A stretch of DNA of 64,000 bases from positions 5,001 to 69,000 of the forward strand of contig JAAOOA010000451.1 of the NCBI GenBank assembly GCA_012861695.1. The letters run 5' to 3'. The notes beneath the pieces are model-generated. The model had not been told where the DNA came from. It made no database searches and saw only the letters and a list, made by a program, of their open reading frames with translations. Numbering within the stretch: position 1 is the first letter of the stretch; each line of letters opens with the position of its first letter. Shown here one piece after another: positions 26,001-32,000 of this stretch. The DNA is from Trematomus loennbergii. Its lineage: Eukaryota > Chordata > Actinopteri > Perciformes > Nototheniidae. The position numbers and the translations under genes were made by a program.

Positions 26001-29000
26001 TATTCATTTGAAGTTATCATAGGCCTACCTCTTTTGAAATCCAAATGTAAAATAATAACTCAGAGTCGTTTGTAGTCTGGTTCTTGTCATTATATGATGG
26101 ATTATATGGTTTTTAGGACGACTTATATTATATTTGTTCTATAAAATGTTCTATTAAATGAAATACACATTTGAAAACCAATTGATGGTGTATTTATTGT
26201 TTGTAGTTTAAGCTCTGAAGTGGTTTTTAAATCTACGAGAAGTTGGTGTGCCTTGGGGTCGAGAAATATTTTCAGGTGTGCCTTGGTAAAAAAAAGGTTG
26301 GGAACCACTGCAGTAGGGACCAACTAGAACCATAGGTACGTCTGGAACTACGGTTCTATGAGTCCCGGATGACGGCCAGAGTTTCCTGTCACTCAGAACT
26401 CTTGTGTGCTCGCGAGAAGATTCTGGGAACAGATCCTCTGACGACACCGGCAGATATAGCCGGGGTCACGTGGGGTCACAGGTGGCTTTGTTGGTATAAC
26501 TATCGTTTCCTCTCCTCCTCTCTCACACACAAACACACACCAAACTGTACACACTCATTCCTCTGCATATTCTGAAGCTCTTACACACAGCACACACTCA
26601 TTTATACACACATCACTAAAAGCATGCAGAAGACCTCTGTCTGTATGTCCTGATGTATGGAGGGAGAGAACAAGTTAGAAACCTCTGGCTCCTCAGGACT
26701 CTGAAGCTGGAGTTAAGCTGACGGAAACGTGTGCACACATTTGGTGTTTGTACACGTTAAAGGTCACCTGAGGTGAAGCTGGGCGTGAAGAGGACCTTGC
26801 TCTCTTGCGCGACTCGTTGTCCGTAGCGGAGATACTCGGCTCCCTTCGTCTCCAGGAAGTCCTGAGTGGATTGTTCAATGACGAATAAATCTCCGTCTCT
26901 CACCAGAGGAGCGTCTTCATTCTGAGGAGAACACGAGGAGTGTAGAGGAGGTGGAGATAATCAGGACTCACAGTTCATTAGAATAATAATAAAGCTTTAT
27001 TTACACAGCACTCTTCATACAGCACGCGCAGCTCAGCGCGCTTTACGACATGACACGTCACACCTAGAAACAAACAACAAGTTCCCCTCAGATCATTTAC
27101 AGAGAACTTTGAAAGAAAGAAAATGGTCTGTTTCTAACCTGGTCTTCATTCCCCTCCGGATCTCCCTCCTCTCCCTCCTGCTCCTCTTCCTCCTGCTCCT
27201 CTTCCTCCTGCTCTTCAGATGCTCTTGGTTTTTCTTTGTTCCCGTCTCGTGGGTCCGGCTCGAATGTGAGTGTGAAGAAGTTGTACGCCTCCTCAGCGGT
27301 GGGTAGTCCGTTCTCTGTCTGGAGGCAGGAGTTCGGGAAAGAAACGTAAAGGACTTGCAGTTTGGGACGAAGGGAAAAGTAATTATTTAGTGTTTCTAAC
27401 TATTGAGTAAAACAGAAGGAGTCTTTGATTTAGTTTAGCGTTACTTCTCTACTGTCATCTTTGATTCCACTGTAAAAAATAATACTGTTCAAGTCGTACG
27501 ACGAGTCAGACGCCGAGTAGGGAAACAGACACAATTTCTGGCCAGTGTTTTTTTTTAAAAGCATAATCTGTAAACAAGGGAGAACTTAAAGCTGGGTAGA
27601 TAAGATGGAGAAACCGCTCGAGTGGCTAGAGTTTGAAAATACACAGCCAGAAAGAATCTGCTACTTCCTTCACAGAGCCCCTCCTCCAACACACACGAAC
27701 GCACACATGACCAATGAGGGCACGAGATAAGTTTGTGCACAGATGGAAGGCTGACAGGCAGGTAGGCCATCCAGTTACTTTAGCCGGGCCGGCTCAGATG
27801 ATTGGTTGTGCTTTTTACAGTACTACAGCTTCCACAGATGATATTTATTTATGGATTTATTGTCAAAGCACTTCAGATATTCATTGCTATCGGGATGTTA
27901 AGAGCATTCCATGGAATATAACAAGTGTTTCTGAAATAAATTACATACCCCACCTTTAAGTTAAAATGTCTTATCATGTGTACTTGATTGTTGTTGTTGT
28001 TTTAACTCTTATTTCTCACTACCTTCAGTGAACCAAACTAGGCTGCTCCCCCGCTGAGCTCTGCTCTGCTTCCTGAGTAGAGTTTTCTAGAGTTCATCTT
28101 TTAGAGCAGCTTCCCCCAAACACAGATACCTGGTTATTAAAGAGTTCACATCAGCCTTACTCGTCTGGAAGCTTCTCTGAACTTCACCCTGGAGCTGAGA
28201 GCCAGAGGGTCGTCGGGTCTCTCAGATCCATCAGGATCCACCTGGAACACAAGCAGAGTTACCCCCTCTAATCTGGGTATAATCTCTGTGAGGACCCCCC
28301 TGTGAGGACCCCCATCTGTGAGCACCCCCCCCCCCCCCTCCCCTCTGTGAGGACCCCCCTCTGCTCCTTACCTCCCTGTCGAACCTGGTCCTGGTGTCTC
28401 TGTCTCTGAGGGTCTGCAGGCGGCTGAGCTCCACAGAGGCCTCGCTCTCCTGGAGGCTCTCCCCTCTGGACTGGAACACATTAAAGGGACCTGGTGTTTA
28501 GACATGTGTCCCCTCTGTGGAGAGAGACATCAACATGTGTCCCCTCTTCTTCATGTCTCTTCTACACATCAACATGTGTCCCCTCTTCTTCATGTCTCTT
28601 CTACATCAACATGTGTCCCCTCTTCTTCATGTCTCTTCTACATCAACATGTGTCCCCTCTTCTTCATGTCTCTTCTACATCAACATGTGTCGTCTCTTCT
28701 TCATGTCTCTTCTTCATGTCTCTTCTACAGTGTCCCTCTTCTATAAATGATTTGCCATCCAGTTGGGTATTTTATTGTCTGGGTGTTTTGGAAAAGGCAG
28801 CCTATTGGTGAGAAATGGATGTTGTGTGTAGCCTGTATTAGCATGTTGTATTAGCATGTTGTATTAGCATGTTGTGTTAGCATGTTGTGTTAGCATGTTG
28901 TGTTAGCATGTTGTGTTAGCATGTTGTGTTAGCATGTTGTGTTAGCATGTAGTGTTAGCATGTTGTATAGCATGTAGTGTTAGCATGTAGTGTTAGCATG

Positions 29001-32000
29001 TTGTGTTAGCATGTTGTATTAGCATGTTGTGTTAGCATGTTGTGTTAACATGTTTGTTAGCATGTTGTATTAGCATGTTGTGTTAGCATGTTGTGTTAAC
29101 ATGTTGTGTTAACATGTTGTATTAGCATGTTGTATTAGCATGTTGTATTAGCATGTTGTATTAGCATGTTGTATTAGCATGTTGTATTAACATGTTGTAT
29201 TAGCATGTTGTATTAGCATGTTGTATTAACATGTTGTATTAGCATGTTGTATTAGCATGTTGTATTAGCATGTTGTATTAACATGTTGTGTTAGCATGTT
29301 GTGTTAGCATGTTGTATTAGCATGTTGTGTTAGCATGTTGTGTTAGCATGTTGTGTTAACATGTTGTGTAACATGTTGTATTAGCATGTTGTATTAGCAT
29401 GTTGTATTAGCATGTTGTATTAGCATGTTGTATTAGCATGTTGTATTAGCATGTTGTATTAACATGTTGTATTAGCATGTTGTATTAGCATGTTGTATTA
29501 ACATGTTGTATTAGCATGTTGTATTAGCATGTTGTATTAGCATGTTGTATTAACATGTTGTATTAGCATGTTGTATTAGCATGTTGTATTAGCATGTTGT
29601 ATTAACATGGTGTATTAACATGTTGTGTTAGCATGTTGTGTTAGCATGTTGTATTAGCATGTAGTGTTCATGTACCCTGGCTGCTCTGAGCTTCTCCTGC
29701 AGGCGCCGCGTCACAGAGCTTTCCAGCAGCTGAGAGCCTGCAGTCTGCTGCGCTCTAGAGGAGACACCTGGACACAAGAACATACGTATCACTCCGTTAG
29801 TATTGCTGCTGATCTCATTCACACTGTTGGCACGTTTCCCTGTGTTGCCATGGCTCAGATGTTTGAGTCATTTTGTTAAAGGAGAGTGGTCTGTACGTAA
29901 AGACCCTAAAGTCCTGCATCGTACTCTTTCTGTACTGCAGGTAGTCGATGGAGCTGCCTTATGGTTCAGAGGTGAACTCCAAATGAACCTCTCTGTGTTT
30001 AAGGGCAACAACCTATATATGAACTTTTATTATGGAAGCTACAATGGGTCAATGAGCTCAGTACATATCTGGTTTACAGACACATCACTACATGAGTTAT
30101 AACTCTAGATCCAGATCCCAGCCTGGGTCCATCTGCCTTTTCCACTCAGTGTTCAAATCCAACACACTTTCCTTGGTGTTGCCTTTTAACACGTTTAAAT
30201 ATCCGCCTTCTTTTACTCTCTGATTCCTGCGTGTGCATTTCTGTCCTTAGATAAAGGTTTGTATTTAGCATCCCCTCTGGACCAGGCCTCTCTGGCAGAC
30301 CCTGGATCTGTTTCAGTGAAGCAGAGGATGACTACAAGAGGATGAAATGCTTCCTGATACCCAGCAGAGGAACATGGAGGTATTGTCTACAGATAAGAGG
30401 ACACCAACTTCTCTGAGCCAGTCGGAGGTCTCGATGAGACCACAGAGTCAGATGCTCTGTCAGCAGATCCCTCGCCTTCACTGTGGGGCTGAACGCTCGG
30501 GATCTCCTCCACACCTTCATCATCATCATCATCACCACGGGGGGAGGTCTGCTCAAGCAGCTACGACACGGAAACAACACGTGAACATAGAGTGTGCAGT
30601 GGGTGCTATGAAGCGGTTCATAGAGGAGAGAGGAAGGCGTACCTTTCTCCTGCGTCTCTGTCTCTGAGCTCTGAGCGCTCGTTTCAGGGTCTCTCCTGGA
30701 TCCTCCTCGCTGACCTGAGGCTCCTGCTGCAATATCACACACACACACACAGTGTTGAGACACACACTCGAATACTACAGGCTATACACACACACACACG
30801 ACTACTACAGGCTACACACACACACACCACACACACACACACGACTACTACAGGCTACACACACACACGAATACTACAGGCTACACACACACACACACAC
30901 ACACACGACTACTACAGGCTACACACACACGAATACTACAGGCTACACACACACACACAACTACTACAGGCTACACACACACTATACAGGCTACACACAC
31001 ACACAAATACTACAGGCTACACACACACACACACACACAACTACTACAGGCTACACACACACACACACACACAACTACTACAGGCTACACACACGAATAC
31101 TACAGGCTACACACACACACACGACTACTACAGGCTACACACACACACGAATACTACAGGCTACACACCACACGACTACTACAGGCTACACACACACACG
31201 ACTACTACAGGCTACACACACACACGAATACTACAGGCTACACACGACTACTACAGGCTACACACACACACACACACACACTACAGGCTACACACACACG
31301 AATACTACAGGCTACACACACACACACACACCACGACTACACACACCTACCTTCATGTGGTCTCCAGATTGTCCTCCCTCAGGATGGAAGATGGAACCAG
31401 AGCCTATGGAGTATAATCAGGTTTACTGAAGCAGCTCCTGTTTCTGAAGAAGAGAGAAACTCCTCTCCTCTCTGCTCATGTTTAGACTTGTTAAGGAGCT
31501 AAAGAAGTATTCAGATCCTTTAAAGCAGAAAGAATCCACTGATGGACCGATCCACGGCGTTACGTCACTGTCCCCAGGAAGAAAGAGAAATGTCCAGCGA
31601 GGCGTTGTGGGGCAGCAGAGACAGGTCTTCTCTCTACAGGTGCACTTTGAGGGTTTGTGACTCTGCAGACCGTTCACATGCAGAAGCTACAGAACACAAG
31701 GGGGACCTTTAACGGCCCGTCCCACGGCCGCGTGCGTTGAAGCTTCAGCACTTCTGCCCATTCACTTTGAATGGGGTGACGTCACGCTTTGCCGAACTGC
31801 ATTGTGGTTCGTCGCTTCGCTTTTTCGCGTTGCTCGCTTCAAAAGTTGAGCAAAGTTCAACTTTGAAGCTTCGACGGAAGCGTCAGCCAATCAAATCATA
31901 TGCCAGTACAAGCTCTAGCCAATCAAACCGCGTGCTTGTGTGTCCGTGTGGACGCTGCGTAACAATAACAACAACCGTAATGCTTCAGCATTAAAACACC

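Larger units (their letters stand above)
24660..26505 (+). mobile_element. DIRS/Ngaro-like tyrosine-recombinase retrotransposon, 3' fragment
   Basis: Inverted repeats gtccctactgaccgccagag (24,659 on) and cctctggcggtcag (25,220 on) flank a tyrosine recombinase C-terminus. A further inverted pair is accaacaaagtcacctgtga (24,746 on) and its complement near 26,480. The reverse transcriptase and the front of the recombinase are missing. It is split by the hAT element at 25,239-26,310. Confidence 0.7.

Noticed and set aside
28494..28811. 105-codon frame with repeated [11 protein letters not shown]
   Set aside because: Translation of a 37-bp minisatellite in cc2d2a intron 6.
30592..31429. Thr/His/Tyr-rich open frames of over 200 codons
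   Set aside because: Translation of the CA-rich minisatellite in intron 3.
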